From NCBI GenBank assembly GCA_018066065.1, contig JAGHSC010000191.1, positions 1 to 15,442 of the forward strand: a DNA stretch of 15,442 nt, written 5' to 3'. Both the position numbers and the translations under genes were made by a program. The DNA is from Candidatus Cryptobacteroides faecihippi (GTDB lineage Bacteria > Bacteroidota > Bacteroidia > Bacteroidales > UBA932). The notes under the pieces were generated by a model, which saw nothing but the letters and a program-made list of their open reading frames with translations, was not told where the DNA came from and did not search any database. Shown here piece after piece: positions 15,197 through 15,442 of this stretch (position 1 is the stretch's first letter; the number at the start of each line of letters is the position of its first letter).

Positions 15197-15282
15197 GCGG
15201 AGCGCACAGAATGGGGAATCGCGTGGACGATCCCATCATTCGGCCGACACATCCACGCCAGACGCGCCGGAATAGGGTTTTT

Positions 15283-15318
15283 CGTGGACGACCCCTCCGA
15301 ATTGGAGTATCGTCCACG
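15283..15318. repeat. Perfect 9-bp hairpin in array (type B linker), copy 3
   Basis: CGTGGACGA at 15283-15291 pairs with TCGTCCACG at 15310-15318, with an 18-nt loop. It lies 122 bp after copy 2. The next expected copy, at 15406, has one mismatch in the right arm (TCATCCACG). Confidence 0.8.
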
Positions 15319-15442
15319 CTGGAGGCCACAGAATAGGGATTCGCGTGGACGATCCCCATCATTCGGCCGACACTTCCACGCCAGACGCGCCGGAATAGGG
15401 TTTTTCGTGGACGACCCCTCGAATCAGGCGAGTCATCCACGC

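Larger units (their letters stand above)
14821..15442. repeat. Satellite-like array of alternating TCCACG/CGTGGA cores, 61-62 bp period
   Basis: This non-coding stretch holds ten full units and the start of an eleventh, which runs off the window. TCCACG begins at 14821, 14883, 14945, 15007, 15068, 15130, 15191, 15252, 15313, 15375 and 15436. Its inverse, CGTGGA, lies midway in every unit, at 14852, 14914, 14976, 15038, 15099, 15161, 15222, 15283, 15344 and 15406. The plus-oriented core extends to CGTGGACGA in all ten. Linkers are 23 nt and 21-22 nt, also semi-conserved (GAATAGGGATTT; CATCATTCGGCCGACACA or CCCCTCCGAATTGG). No protein gene is convincing here. Function unknown. Confidence 0.93.

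Noticed and set aside
15150..15440. Minus-strand repeat protein with RGRPRK motifs
   Set aside because: The open frame results from the near-123-bp repeat being close to a multiple of three. Unit lengths vary between 61 and 62 bp, other frames are also open, and there is no start signal. A better explanation is non-coding repeat DNA.
14821..15442. CRISPR array
   Set aside because: Spacing of about 30 bp between short conserved cores looks CRISPR-like, but the supposed spacers recur from unit to unit, orientation alternates, and no cas gene is nearby.
14821..15442. Integron attC cassette array
   Set aside because: No integrase, no RYYYAAC/GTTRRRY ends, and no genes between the repeats.

Overview
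The window is a piece of a Bacteroidota chromosome, most likely an uncultured gut-type member of the Bacteroidales. Three things point there: an adjacent SusC/SusD outer-membrane uptake pair, several lipoproteins with short Cys-anchored signal peptides (one followed by an acidic/Lys-rich export-type stretch), and A/T-rich intergenic gaps carrying the Bacteroidales -7 promoter element TAnnTTTG at four to five places. Both ends lie in repetitive DNA (a G8C8 palindrome on the left, a long repeat array on the right). The window may therefore be a whole contig broken at repeats, but this is inference.

Layout, left to right. (1) 1-112: G/C palindromes and a short tandem repeat. (2) 113-2438, minus strand: a secreted sialate O-acetylesterase-type SGNH hydrolase behind a LuxR/GerE-type regulator. 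(3) 2497-3147, plus strand: a secreted DUF1349 (concanavalin-like) protein, transcribed away from the regulator from two -7 boxes that touch each other. (4) 3150-3204: a very strong hairpin terminator between convergent genes. (5) 3214-9732, minus strand: a four-gene outer-membrane uptake operon, read as SusC, SusD, a small Calx-beta-like lipoprotein and a larger surface lipoprotein. (6) 9863-12676, minus strand: an S1/P1 zinc nuclease preceded by a dipeptidyl-peptidase III (M49) lipoprotein. The peptidase reading frame is interrupted by an in-frame TGA 125 codons before its natural end. (7) 12776-14755, plus strand: a secreted heparinase II/III-family polysaccharide lyase. (8) 14753-15442: five 10-bp repeats starting at the lyase stop codon, then a satellite-like array that runs off the window.

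How the genes may work together. The SusC/SusD operon should import an oligomer through the outer membrane. The lyase, esterase and DUF1349 protein fit acetylated acidic polysaccharide breakdown. The nuclease and peptidase next to the transporter leave open a nucleic-acid, peptide or glycoprotein ligand. No SusR, hybrid two-component regulator or ECF sigma/anti-sigma pair is present; the only regulator visible is the LuxR-type protein.

The two most notable observations are the right-end array and the interrupted peptidase. The array has 21 copies of a TCCACG/CGTGGA core in strictly alternating orientation every 30-31 bp, with a 122-123 bp higher-order unit. The peptidase has a single in-frame TGA at a probable Trp position, in a region where TGA otherwise acts as a normal stop.
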